Origin: Bdellovibrionales bacterium
GTDB taxonomy: Bacteria; Bdellovibrionota; UBA1018
Length of the DNA stretch: 64,000 nucleotides
NCBI GenBank assembly: GCA_016786465.1
Contig: JAEUWC010000025.1
Location: forward strand, 20,641 to 84,640
Direction of reading: 5' to 3'
The notes beneath the pieces were generated by a model. It did no database searches, was not told where the DNA came from, and saw only the letters and a program-made list of their open reading frames with translations. Numbering within the stretch: position 1 is the stretch's first letter; each line of letters starts with the position of its first letter. The position numbers and the translations under genes are program-made. This document shows, one piece after another, positions 1-8,261 of the stretch.

Positions 1-1
1 A

Positions 2-484
2 GTGTCGCACTGGTCTTTGAAACACCTGAAGCGCCGAGTGGGCGCAGTTCTGGCTTCGATCATCGGCACGACCCTTCTTTTTGGTTCGATGTTGGCATTG
101 GCGGCAATTGCTTTGCCCCAAGAAGGCCAGGCCTTGATTCGACTTCTGACCACCGCACTTTCGGTCATCCTTCCGTTTTGGCTGATTCGAAGCCAGACGC
201 GATTGCACGAAACCGAAGCAGACATTTATACCGTCACGCGACTGGGCGCAGATTTGGAAGCCTATGCTTCTGCGCTTCGGAAATTGGACCGAATGAATGA
301 CCTGGACTCAAATGGGGTCGATCCCTTTTCATCGATCGGAGTATCCGGTGGCCATCCCGCAACCGAGCTTCGCATCTTGCGCATTCGAACTTTTGCCGCC
401 GCTGAAAAAGCGACCCGTTCGAAAGTCGCGGGCGAAATCGTGCCGGCAACAAAGGCTTCAGACGACAAGGATCAAGCGGCTTAA
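2..484 (+). CDS. C-terminal part of an M48-type membrane metalloprotease (5' end outside window)
   Basis: This is the C-terminal part of a zinc metalloprotease of the M48 (HtpX/Ste24-like) family; the reading frame is open at the left edge of the window. The visible part begins (V)SHWSLKH, which fits the second half of an HExxH zinc motif whose HE lies just outside, as in the family pattern HELxHxxxxH. Two hydrophobic stretches follow (about residues 14-36 and 45-62), then the third zinc-ligand region ETEAD and a HPATELRI segment matching the family's conserved HPxxxxRI. It should sit in the inner membrane and degrade membrane or secreted proteins. The GTG at position 2 is an internal Val codon, not a real start. 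Its stop abuts the stop of the convergent gene with no gap. The family call is good; the exact protein is unknown. Confidence 0.75.
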   Translation: MSHWSLKHLKRRVGAVLASIIGTTLLFGSMLALAAIALPQEGQALIRLLTTALSVILPFWLIRSQTRLHETEADIYTVTRLGADLEAYASALRKLDRMNDLDSNGVDPFSSIGVSGGHPATELRILRIRTFAAAEKATRSKVAGEIVPATKASDDKDQAA

Positions 485-1636
485 CTAGCGGTTAGGGTTC
501 TTTTTCGGGTCCTTGCGCAAAAAATAGTAGATGTAATGAATGTTCATCACCGATTCATGGGGACGATCGTTATTGTATTTTTCTAGGGCAATGTTTCGGT
601 CCCAATTCTGAAAGACCATATCCATCCCCAATGACGTTCGGGCTCCGACAGTCGTCCGAACACCGACCGTCGACTGAATCCCAGATTCGCCGTTGGAATA
701 AGCCGATAACTTAGAACTTCCGTAAGCAGTTACGTTGTAAGGACGCCCGGGCATTTCCTTTCCCTTTTTTGACTTGAAGAGATCCACTTCCATTCCAACC
801 AAAAAGTAAACATGACTGCCAGCCATATACGAATTCAACGTCATGCCGGCTTCCGCATGGCCGCGCCCTAATGCTTTGCAAACGCCTTCACCTTGAAACA
901 GCGGTTTCAGTACTCCGACGGCTCCGTTAACCTGGGCGAACGGGAAAAGGACCCCGCTGGGGTCCTGCTCGAAATTGTAGATCCCTAAAAGCTTGTGCCA
1001 CTGATGCTGCTGCCAAAGCGCTAACCCCGGGATGTACTGCCTTTCATTGACCAAGCCAATCCCTGCTCCGACTTTCGTGTAATACGCTTGGCCCGCGTAC
1101 ATATTGTCACGCGAATACTGTATCTGAGAAATTTCGCGAAACTTCTGCTCGAAGTTTCCGGTCCAAACGGGATCCCCATTCGAATCCTTTTTAAAGACCC
1201 CACCCAACTGTTTAGTAAAGACTTCGGAAGTGAATCCAAAAGACTTTCGAATGCCTTCAGGATCGACCTTGTTTAGAGCAACGCCCAAGCCATGCGTGTA
1301 ACCGTAGTCATCACCCGAAGGAACCAGTCCCATGAAGGTGTTGTCATTGGCCAAACTTGCCTGCATTCGCCAAGGTGTCGCTGGATTCTTCATCCCGAAA
1401 AGTTCTCGAATCCGAAGGCGTTGTTCTTGGGTCAGTTTATCTGCGCGCGCTGGATCGGGGTCCGAAGCCATTTCACATTCAAAGATTTCGACTTCTGCAG
1501 GAATTTCAGCCGGACTAACCGTCCCTGCACCACAAGGTGCAGACGCCATTCCCGCCACCCACGCGTTTGGATCCAAGTTCGGTCCAGCCGCTTGCGCGGA
1601 CTGATACGAAAACACTGCAAAAAACACCCAAATCAT
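485..1636 (-). CDS. outer-membrane LpxR-like (lipid A 3'-O-deacylase family) protein
   Basis: The product has 383 residues with a short signal peptide (hydrophobic start, cleavage near SAQA). The mature part resembles LpxR/DUF2219 outer-membrane barrels: an early LANDNTF segment, DDYGYTHGL (compare family TDxxYTNGL), RDNMYAGQAYY (compare DRPYAGWLY) and a later QQHQWHK segment. The Asn-Asp pair, the Thr of YTHGL and a His are in the places expected for the LpxR active site. LpxR enzymes remove the 3' acyloxyacyl chain of lipid A at the cell surface. The protein is longer than the usual family length of about 300, because about 80 extra residues precede the first barrel motif. Its start overlaps the upstream lipoprotein gene by 4 bp (ATGA), so the two are probably translated together. 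Activity is inferred; it could be a non-enzymatic barrel of the same fold. Confidence 0.6.
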   Translation of the reverse strand: MIWVFFAVFSYQSAQAAGPNLDPNAWVAGMASAPCGAGTVSPAEIPAEVEIFECEMASDPDPARADKLTQEQRLRIRELFGMKNPATPWRMQASLANDNTFMGLVPSGDDYGYTHGLGVALNKVDPEGIRKSFGFTSEVFTKQLGGVFKKDSNGDPVWTGNFEQKFREISQIQYSRDNMYAGQAYYTKVGAGIGLVNERQYIPGLALWQQHQWHKLLGIYNFEQDPSGVLFPFAQVNGAVGVLKPLFQGEGVCKALGRGHAEAGMTLNSYMAGSHVYFLVGMEVDLFKSKKGKEMPGRPYNVTAYGSSKLSAYSNGESGIQSTVGVRTTVGARTSLGMDMVFQNWDRNIALEKYNNDRPHESVMNIHYIYYFLRKDPKKNPNR

Positions 1637-2529
1637 TTTGTCGGCGCAGTGACTGGCGCGCTGGACGCCGGTGAACGCTGCGGCCGTTCGTCGGGTAAAG
1701 TGACGGTGGGAGCATCCGGAATTCCAGCAATCGGCGCAGAAGGAACGTCAGGAAGATCAGGTGCACCCTTAGGCGCTTCCGGAATTCCCGAAACCGGCGC
1801 CATCCCTGCGACCGGCGCAGTCGGCGTCTTGTTCAAGATTCCGTATCTTTCCAAGACTGATCGATCTGGATCATGCGGCACCATTCGTTGGTTTCCCAAT
1901 GGGCTGGTAGCGCCCGCCAGTTCCGCATTCGCGGATGCAGTGGGTTCCACACGACGATAGAAAGCCATTTCGCTGTAACGGCGGTAACGGCCTACGGCCC
2001 AGCGGTAGTAGCGGGAATCTTGAAATTCCGTCTGAAATGCGCGCGCAAGTGGGGTCAAAAAAAGAAAAGTATCGATGATCAATTTCTGCCTTTCATCGAC
2101 ATAAGTCATTTCCTTCAGCTTCTTATCCAGCAGAAATACTTTCGCGTAATAGCACCAGTGGTACTTGGTTGGATCCAGCTTCACCATTTCGCGGGCACCA
2201 TCTTGAAGTTCGTCGCGGCTGACCGTGGCTTTGCGAAGCTTCTGAAAATCGGCGTCGCAATCGGCTAAAGTTTCAGGCGCCGGCGCCTTGGGATCGGTGA
2301 AAATAGAAAGAAGATCTGCGTATTCTAAGCCGCCCGGATGCGGAACTTCGGTATATGCAGGTGGCTTAGGCAATTCTTGAAGTGGTTCAATCTGAGCGCT
2401 GGAACAGGAATGCAAAGCGCCAGCGACAACGAGGGCTAGCAGCTGGACCGGGCGAGCTGAAAGCACGCCCCGACCTAATGTGCTCCTCCGAATCCCGCTT
2501 TTCGATTTCCGACCACTTTGCAACGTCAT
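1633..2529 (-). CDS. lipoprotein with Pro/Ala-rich C-terminus
   Basis: This is a secreted lipoprotein of 298 residues and unknown function. I chose the ATG at 2529 because a GGAGAG ribosome binding site lies just upstream and because the protein then begins with a basic n-region, a hydrophobic stretch and a lipobox ending LHSC. A longer ORF reaching 2763 has no signal-like N-terminus. The mature part has a soluble, mostly helical region, then about 70 residues built from short Pro/Ala/Gly repeats such as APVAG, SGIPEAP and AGIPDAP. Those may span the periplasm or form a flexible arm. It precedes and overlaps the LpxR-like gene by 4 bp. No enzymatic motif was recognised. Confidence 0.7.
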   Translation of the reverse strand: MTLQSGRKSKSGIRRSTLGRGVLSARPVQLLALVVAGALHSCSSAQIEPLQELPKPPAYTEVPHPGGLEYADLLSIFTDPKAPAPETLADCDADFQKLRKATVSRDELQDGAREMVKLDPTKYHWCYYAKVFLLDKKLKEMTYVDERQKLIIDTFLFLTPLARAFQTEFQDSRYYRWAVGRYRRYSEMAFYRRVEPTASANAELAGATSPLGNQRMVPHDPDRSVLERYGILNKTPTAPVAGMAPVSGIPEAPKGAPDLPDVPSAPIAGIPDAPTVTLPDERPQRSPASSAPVTAPTK

Positions 2530-2646
2530 CCCTATGACTCTCCATAGATCGATTCGGCAAAATCTCGACGTTTCATGAGTAAAAAATCGAAACTTTGACG
2601 CTTTTCTGGGCCGTATCCCCAAATCTTGAAAAACAGCCCTTAAATC

Positions 2647-2692
2647 AAAGGCTTCCTTTACCGATGAGTCCTGATGAGGAAGGAGCCTTTTT
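2647..2692 (+). terminator. hairpin in the leader of the motor-like cluster (terminator or attenuator)
   Basis: The arm AAAGGCTTCCTT (2647-2658) pairs with AAGGAGCCTTT (2680-2690) with one bulge, and the T stretch continues two bases further. It sits only about 20 bp before the ATG at 2713. It lies between divergent genes, so it could end a short transcript or act as an attenuator for the downstream operon. The T-run is short, so termination would be weak. Confidence 0.4.
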
Positions 2693-2712
2693 AGGTCCCA
2701 CAAAGACTGCTG

Positions 2713-3819
2713 ATGAAAAAAACCTGGGTAGTGGCGATGGCTTTTTGGGCTGGAATTACACACTACGCGTTTGCGGCAGAATCTGGCGTGACCAACAAAG
2801 AAGGCGCTCCGACCAAAGCAACTAGTGAACGAAATTTTTACGAAGTACTCGAGGATGTCTTGGGCGATTTTGAATACGATCTAAAAAATGGGCAAGTCGG
2901 AGGGCTGAAGGATATTTCGATCCGCAATCTAGCGGCCAGCGAAAATATTCCTCCGTCTTTCAAGACCCATCTGGAACTGGCAATCACCGAGAAAATTTTG
3001 AAGACGACCAAAACCCGCTTGGTCCAGTGCCTGCCTTGCCGCGCGAAGCGCACGACATTGAACGGCGACCAGGTGACCATCACTTCGCCTGAAACCAATC
3101 CGGTCGAACTGGCGCGAATCGCGAAGATTTCAGGAATTCAGCATTTCATGGACGTCGCCTTTTCGTACCAACCTTCCGGAATGGTTCTGTCGATGTACGT
3201 GACTGAACCTGAATCGGGCGGCATCGTGTGGTCGCGAAGCTATAATTCTGAAACTTCGCGTGCGGCCGCTTTCCGTCGCGGCGTAGATTATTCACAGATC
3301 GACGACGCCCGACGTGCAGCCGAATACAAACCCACGATTCAGTACCGCGCGACGCTTTACTATATGTTTCAGCCAAACTTCGGCACATCGACGGGCTGCT
3401 TGGGAATTGGCATCCGCGGCGTCGAACGCTATGACAATCGCCGCAAAGAAGTCGGTTTCGAAATCGATTACTTTAAAAACGCTTCTAGCCTAGTCAGCGG
3501 CGCTACGGCGGCCGCGGGAACCGACCTTTATAGCGGTCTGAATCTGACGCTTCTTTTCGTGCACGCCTGGAACCTGATCGGTGCCGAAGAAAACTTCAAC
3601 CAAGTTCGCGGAAGCGCGTTTGCCGGAATCGGTGGAACTTACGCATCCGGATTCCTGGGCGGACTGATCCGTACGGGTTACGAATGGCGATTGGCCAAGT
3701 ATTGGGCGGTGAATGCAAACCTAGGATACCGCCCGGCTTCGACGGCTTTTGTGGGGTCGACGTCAGCAGGATCCATCGGTGGAATTGAATGGGGAATGGG
3801 AATTAATCTGTTTTTTTAG
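2713..3819 (+). CDS. secreted CsgG/FlgO-like protein with C-terminal barrel-like region
   Basis: The product has 368 residues with a clear signal peptide (MKKTW..., cleavage near AFA-AES). Residues of about 45-190 read like the CsgG/FlgO/TolB-N group: a helix, a stretch beginning LARIAKISGIQHFMDVAFSY, then a strand-rich part ending GGIVWSRSY. This matches the family pattern of an is-it-present test followed by a 'sGxvvwS' strand. The fold call is tentative. Two cysteines (CLPC) occur near residue 102. The last 150 residues are Gly/Tyr/aromatic-rich, alternate like beta strands and end in Phe-Phe, suggesting an outer-membrane barrel or barrel-associated domain. It is the first gene of the cluster running to at least 9088; the next gene follows after 13 bp. 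A role as an outer-membrane or periplasmic part of the motor is inferred from position only. Confidence 0.55.
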   Translation: MKKTWVVAMAFWAGITHYAFAAESGVTNKEGAPTKATSERNFYEVLEDVLGDFEYDLKNGQVGGLKDISIRNLAASENIPPSFKTHLELAITEKILKTTKTRLVQCLPCRAKRTTLNGDQVTITSPETNPVELARIAKISGIQHFMDVAFSYQPSGMVLSMYVTEPESGGIVWSRSYNSETSRAAAFRRGVDYSQIDDARRAAEYKPTIQYRATLYYMFQPNFGTSTGCLGIGIRGVERYDNRRKEVGFEIDYFKNASSLVSGATAAAGTDLYSGLNLTLLFVHAWNLIGAEENFNQVRGSAFAGIGGTYASGFLGGLIRTGYEWRLAKYWAVNANLGYRPASTAFVGSTSAGSIGGIEWGMGINLFF

Positions 3820-3832
3820 GTGTTCAAGGTAA

Positions 3833-4612
3833 ATGAAAAATAGAACGACGAAACAGAAAATCAGATTCGGGCTAGAAACGGCGCTAACCGTTTCCGCCGT
3901 ACTGCTTTCGTCCTGTTCGACCATGAAATCGATGCTGGCGATTGATGGGCAGAATCAGAACCACGCGCCGATTGCGAACCCATTTGGAAATTACCAACAG
4001 ACCCCCACTTCGCGCGATAACATCGTTCTTCGCACAAAAAAGGGCGATCGCAGCATTGAAGTCGAACTTCCCGGCAGCACCGCCGACATGACGGATTTCC
4101 AGCTTCCTTTAAGTCCACATTTCAAGGATTCAAACTTGGGCCGTAACCCAGCATCTGCCGGGGGAATGGCGGCCAACGAGGTCCTGGACAATGAAGACTA
4201 TTCTAGACGTCCGGCGTCGATCACCGATCGCGAAATCACGCGCGCGCTTCCGCAAGTACGCCAGGAAGACGAAGCCGATCGCCGTGAAATCGAAACTGGC
4301 TTGGGTCTAGTTCCCTCGGAAGATCCGACCCCGGAATCCGACATGAGCTACCTGGCTTCGATGGATCGCGTGAAACAGCTTTACAAGTCCGCGCGCTATG
4401 AAGCTGCGCTTCTGGAACTGGACGAACTGGTTCGCCATTATCCAACCGATCCCAAGATCTACGAAATGCGCGGAACTCTTTTGGACCGTCTTGGAAAGAC
4501 GGACATGGCCATTAAATCCTGGAACCAAGCACTTCGCTTTGAACCAGGAAATCAAGCGCTTCGAAAGTTCATTGAACGCCGAAGCCAAAAACGGGGGATC
4601 GCATCGCAATGA
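3833..4612 (+). CDS. TPR-repeat lipoprotein of the motor-like cluster
   Basis: The protein has 259 residues with a basic n-region, a hydrophobic segment and the lipobox LLSSC, so it should be lipidated and face the periplasm. The middle (residues of about 35-160) is polar and low in structure. The last 80 residues form one to two tetratricopeptide repeats (YKSARYEAALLELDELVRHYP, then IYEMRGTLLDRLGKTDMAIKSWNQALRFEP). TPRs usually hold protein complexes together. The stop overlaps the ATG of the FliG-like fusion gene by 4 bp, which implies translational coupling with the rotor-like protein. Small TPR lipoproteins are common in trans-envelope motility and secretion machines; the precise partner is unknown. 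Confidence 0.75.
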   Translation: MKNRTTKQKIRFGLETALTVSAVLLSSCSTMKSMLAIDGQNQNHAPIANPFGNYQQTPTSRDNIVLRTKKGDRSIEVELPGSTADMTDFQLPLSPHFKDSNLGRNPASAGGMAANEVLDNEDYSRRPASITDREITRALPQVRQEDEADRREIETGLGLVPSEDPTPESDMSYLASMDRVKQLYKSARYEAALLELDELVRHYPTDPKIYEMRGTLLDRLGKTDMAIKSWNQALRFEPGNQALRKFIERRSQKRGIASQ

Positions 4613-6909
4613 TTACGACGCGAAATCGCTATAAAATCGGGATGATTTCAACCCTTTTCGGGATCGGGACCTTTCTGGCGTCTTATGCGGCGGCAGCGCC
4701 TAGCATGAAGACCAACGCCGAAGCGATCAGTCGCCAAGCCGAAAATCAAATTCGAACCCTGATCGAACCCGTTTTGGACAAGTACTGCCGCGAAGAATGC
4801 AAATTGATGAACGTTCAGGTCGACGTCGATGTCGACACACGCAGCGACTTGGCTCCAGGCTTTGATGACATTGACCCAAAGAACGCGACTGCGGTCGCCC
4901 CTAGCGGTGGACGCGTGAAACTGATGATCGACGAAAAAGTCGGTCCAATTTCCCGAGGAACTCTTTTGGAACTGGTTCAGCGCTTCTTGGACAACTTAGA
5001 TTACCCGGTCAAGGTGGACACCCAGATTACTCGGTTTCCTCTGCCGGTTGGCTCAGCGACCAAGGTCGCTGAGCTTCGTGATAAAATCAGCAAGCAGTTC
5101 CGATCCACACTGGACGACTTGTTTCGCCAGTTCTGCCCCGAACAATGCTTGCTGGCCGACTACGAACTATTGACTGAAAACGTCAATGCCGACGAAGCCC
5201 AATACGGTACGCCCGGCGAAATCGTCCAAGAAGGCGGCGTTGCCCTGCGAATCAAAAGCATTGCCGGCACCGTGGTCGTTGACGATACGCTGACCCCTGA
5301 AGAACGGCGCAACATCGTCGAAATGGCCAAGTTGAAGACCAACTTCTTAAAAAATGTTTCGCTGCAGGCCCGAAACATGAAGTTCCCTAGACCCGGTGAA
5401 ATGGGCGAAGGGGCTGTTCTGGGTGCAAACGGAAAGGCCAAGCGTGGCTTGGCTTCAGAAAGCACCACCGACAACAAGCGCACCGACACGAATAACAACA
5501 CCACCCAAACGCAAAACAACACGAACGAAAACAACACGAAGCAGGAAAAGTTCGAACGTATCGAAAAGATTGAACGCGTCGAAAGCGGTGACGCCGTTCA
5601 AGCAGAACTTCAAAAGTTTAAAGTCGCAGGTTTGATTTTTGGATGTTCGATACTGGCGCTACTGGTCTTTATCGCAATCGCTTCGGTCGCCCCACGCAAA
5701 GGTGGCGAATCGACGATTCAAAGGATCATTCAGAATATTACGTCCGATCCCGCTGGCGGAATGACCAACCCGGTTCGCGCCGAAGCGCAGACGAACGAAG
5801 AACGAACCAAGTTGGTGGCCCAGCGGTATGAAATCGAACGCCTGAAAGAAGAACTGATGGCGGTTTTTGCACAAAACCCAAAGGTCGCAAAGCACGTCTT
5901 CACGCGAATTCTTACAGAAGAAGGAATTGAAACGACGGCCGCTTATATCCACCTATTTGGTGAAAACGTCGTCATGGACATGCTTCGTGACCCAAGCTTG
6001 CAGTCGGACATGTCGGAACTTCTGGAATTCTACGCAAAGAATCCGATTGATCTGAACGACGAAGAAAAACTGGAACTTCTGAAGGCCCTTCACAACCGCA
6101 CGATCGCTGGAAAGCTGGTCGTTATGGGAAGCCGTTCGTCCCACCTTTTCGATTTCTTGGCCGAAATGGATGGCGTTCAGATTCTGGAACTGGTCCGCAA
6201 TGAATCGCTGACCGTGAAGGCGATCGTGATGACCCAGTGCGATCCGCAAAAGCGCGCGGCGATCTTTGGAAACCTAGAAGAAAAAGGCCGAATGGAACTT
6301 CTTCAGGAACTTTCACGCATCGACTATCTGCCGCGTGACTACATTTTCAACGTGGCAAACGCGCTTAAGCGCAAGCGCCGCGACAACCCGCGCTTGAATA
6401 CGGAAGCGTTGCCGGGTTCGGAAGTCTTGTTGACCTTGTTGGAACGCGCAAGCACCGAACAGGCTCGATCCGTCATTCGCAATCTGGAACTGACCAACCC
6501 CGACAGTGCTCGGACCGTCAAAGGTAAGCTGGTCAACCTGGATACGCTTCGAAACCTTCGTGACGGCCAGCTTTTGGAAGTCGTCCTTAGCCTGAAGCAC
6601 GAAGAACTGATTCAGTTCCTGAAGGGAGCTGCCGAACACGTTCGCGGCGCGATTTTCGCTAAGTCGCCACGTGATCTGGCTATCGAACTGGAAGAAGAAC
6701 TGGTGGCGGCTCCTGAAGTCACCCGCGAAATCTATCAGACCATCGAACGCAAAGTGCTGAATCGCATGAAGCTGATGGCGAACGAAGGCCTGATCAATCT
6801 GGTTGAAACCAACGAAAGAATGCTTGCCGCCGATTCGATGGCCGCCCAAGGAACCCATCCGCCGGATGCTTCAGAAGATCCAAACATTCGAAAGGTGGCT
6901 GGATTTTGA
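4609..6909 (+). CDS. membrane protein fusing a duplicated periplasmic domain to a FliG-like rotor domain
   Basis: The product has 766 residues in a FliF-to-FliG-like layout. Order: signal peptide or anchor (about 9-29); two similar periplasmic domains, each with a Cys pair (C60/C64 CREEC and C176/C180 CPEQC) and each ending in a PV..VDTQITRFPLP or NVSLQARNMKFPRP strand; an Asn/Thr/Lys-rich linker (about 275-325); a transmembrane helix (about 340-361); and a cytoplasmic part of about 390 residues resembling FliG. The FliG resemblance is clearest at 575-710: an ARSVIRNLE...NPDSARTVKGKL stretch, an LRNLRDGQLLEVVLSLKHEELIQFLKGA stretch, then the torque-helix region. K672, R688, E696-E697 and R706 fall near the charged residues that E. 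coli FliG uses with MotA (K264, R281, D288/D289, R297). The EHPQ motif of the FliG middle domain is degenerate (NESL). Neighbouring motA and motB fit a rotor. The exact ring architecture is inferred. Confidence 0.7.
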   Translation: MITTRNRYKIGMISTLFGIGTFLASYAAAAPSMKTNAEAISRQAENQIRTLIEPVLDKYCREECKLMNVQVDVDVDTRSDLAPGFDDIDPKNATAVAPSGGRVKLMIDEKVGPISRGTLLELVQRFLDNLDYPVKVDTQITRFPLPVGSATKVAELRDKISKQFRSTLDDLFRQFCPEQCLLADYELLTENVNADEAQYGTPGEIVQEGGVALRIKSIAGTVVVDDTLTPEERRNIVEMAKLKTNFLKNVSLQARNMKFPRPGEMGEGAVLGANGKAKRGLASESTTDNKRTDTNNNTTQTQNNTNENNTKQEKFERIEKIERVESGDAVQAELQKFKVAGLIFGCSILALLVFIAIASVAPRKGGESTIQRIIQNITSDPAGGMTNPVRAEAQTNEERTKLVAQRYEIERLKEELMAVFAQNPKVAKHVFTRILTEEGIETTAAYIHLFGENVVMDMLRDPSLQSDMSELLEFYAKNPIDLNDEEKLELLKALHNRTIAGKLVVMGSRSSHLFDFLAEMDGVQILELVRNESLTVKAIVMTQCDPQKRAAIFGNLEEKGRMELLQELSRIDYLPRDYIFNVANALKRKRRDNPRLNTEALPGSEVLLTLLERASTEQARSVIRNLELTNPDSARTVKGKLVNLDTLRNLRDGQLLEVVLSLKHEELIQFLKGAAEHVRGAIFAKSPRDLAIELEEELVAAPEVTREIYQTIERKVLNRMKLMANEGLINLVETNERMLAADSMAAQGTHPPDASEDPNIRKVAGF

Positions 6910-7475
6910 GCACACCTTTAGCACCCTCGATCCAATTGCTTAAGGAAGTGAAGCTGCTTTCGCATCTGACGGACGCAGAACTTCGCGATCTTTTGGGGTT
7001 CGGAGAAGAGCGGATCTATGAACCCCACGCGAACGTGGTGATCGAAGGCGAAACGTCCTGGGGTTTGTATCTGATTTTGGATGGCTATGTAGGGATCCTA
7101 AAGACCAATAAGCTGACGGGCGACGTTTACGACATCGGACAACTTCACCAGGGCAGTTATTTCGGAGAAATGTCGCTTGTCGATGAAGGTCCCCGATCCG
7201 CAACCGTTCGCGCACTGACCCGTTGCCACCTGTATTACATCGATAAAGAAAAATTCATGAAGTGGCTGGCGCAATCCAATGATCGCCGACAGCGCTTCTT
7301 GTCCGACTGTATTGCGGACTTGATCACGCGACTTCGCGAATTGGACGACAGCTACGTGATCAACCAGTACCAGCTTTGGCGCACGGCAGTTGGCCACGCG
7401 AAGATTCTGACCGATATCATGAGCAAGACTCAGCCATCCGTGGCCACTCAAGCCGCGAAAAAGGAGGCCGCCTAA
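6906..7475 (+). CDS. cyclic-nucleotide-binding domain protein of the motor-like cluster
   Basis: The product has 189 residues. Residues of about 12-135 form a complete CAP-family cyclic-nucleotide-binding domain, including the phosphate-binding cassette FGEMSLVDEGPRSATVRA: E88 is in the ribose-contact position and R97 in the phosphate-contact position. So nucleotide binding is plausible, although cAMP, cGMP and cyclic dinucleotides cannot be told apart from sequence. The C-terminal 55 residues are helical and do not look like a helix-turn-helix, so this is not a Crp-type transcription factor. The start is a TTG that overlaps the stop of the FliG-like gene (TTTGA), and motA follows immediately. 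Its position between rotor and stator genes suggests a sensor that adjusts the motor. That role is inference. Confidence 0.85.
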   Translation: MSTPLAPSIQLLKEVKLLSHLTDAELRDLLGFGEERIYEPHANVVIEGETSWGLYLILDGYVGILKTNKLTGDVYDIGQLHQGSYFGEMSLVDEGPRSATVRALTRCHLYYIDKEKFMKWLAQSNDRRQRFLSDCIADLITRLRELDDSYVINQYQLWRTAVGHAKILTDIMSKTQPSVATQAAKKEAA

Positions 7476-8261
7476 ATGAATTTTTCATCCTTCTTCGGGG
7501 TCGTTTTCGGAATCGGTGTCATGTACGTCGCGTTGAAAGAAACCGGCGATCTGAAGTTCTTCTTGGACATGCACGGAATCTTGATTGTCGTCGGGGGCAC
7601 CGCCGCCGCCGCCAGCATCAGCTTTCCCGTCACCCAGGTCCTTTCGCTATTGAAGGTCTTCTTCCTTCGTGTCTTGGGACGAAACAAAATCGACTACCAG
7701 GCGACGATCAGTCAGATCTTGGAACTGAACAAGAAAGCTGCAGCCGGTGTTACCGCATTGAACGAAGTTCTTCCGAACATCAAACACGACTTTCTTCGCG
7801 AAGCCGTATCGTTGGTTTCGGCCGGTGTTCTTTCGGAACGAGAAATCCGCGTCGCTTTGGATCAGCGCCTGAAAACCATCGAATCTCGCTACATGCACGA
7901 AGCGAATATGTTTCGAACCATCGGACGATTCCCACCCGCGTTCGGTCTTTTGGCGACGACCTTGGGCATGATCGCCGTTTTGCAGAAAATCGGACAACCG
8001 GATTCGCAAAAGTTAATTGGACCCGCGATGTCCATCGGCTTGATCGGAACCCTTTACGGAATCGGGCTTGCCAACTTGGTTTTTATTCCGATCGCGGAAA
8101 ACCTGACGGAAAGAACCCGAGAAGAAATTATCCTTCGTAAACTGATCATTGAAGGCGCGCTGATGCTGAAGCAACAGGTCAACCCGATCACGCTTCGCGA
8201 GTCGTTGAATTCCTTCCTGCTTCCGCGTGAACGCGTCGTCAGGAAAAGTCAGGCGGCATGA
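7476..8261 (+). CDS. motA: MotA-family stator protein
   Basis: The protein has 261 residues and is a MotA-type proton or ion channel subunit with four membrane segments (about 1-20, 30-55, 148-172 and 181-211). The cytoplasmic loop between segments 2 and 3 follows the family pattern (ISQILELNKKAAAGVTALNEVLPNIKHDFLREAVSLVSAGVLSEREI). P153/P154 in FPPAFGLLATT and P205 in VFIPIAE match the two functional prolines of MotA. A strong GGAGG ribosome binding site precedes the ATG. It overlaps motB by 4 bp. MotA and MotB assemble as a 5:2 unit that turns under ion flow and pushes on FliG. Here the FliG-like partner is encoded two genes upstream. It may also supply the flagellar motor, since Bdellovibrio is reported to carry several motAB pairs. 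Confidence 0.92.
   Translation: MNFSSFFGVVFGIGVMYVALKETGDLKFFLDMHGILIVVGGTAAAASISFPVTQVLSLLKVFFLRVLGRNKIDYQATISQILELNKKAAAGVTALNEVLPNIKHDFLREAVSLVSAGVLSEREIRVALDQRLKTIESRYMHEANMFRTIGRFPPAFGLLATTLGMIAVLQKIGQPDSQKLIGPAMSIGLIGTLYGIGLANLVFIPIAENLTERTREEIILRKLIIEGALMLKQQVNPITLRESLNSFLLPRERVVRKSQAA

Noticed and set aside
2660..2695. Hammerhead-like CTGATGAG motif before the gene at 2713
   Set aside because: The CGAAA part and the required stems are missing, so it is probably chance.
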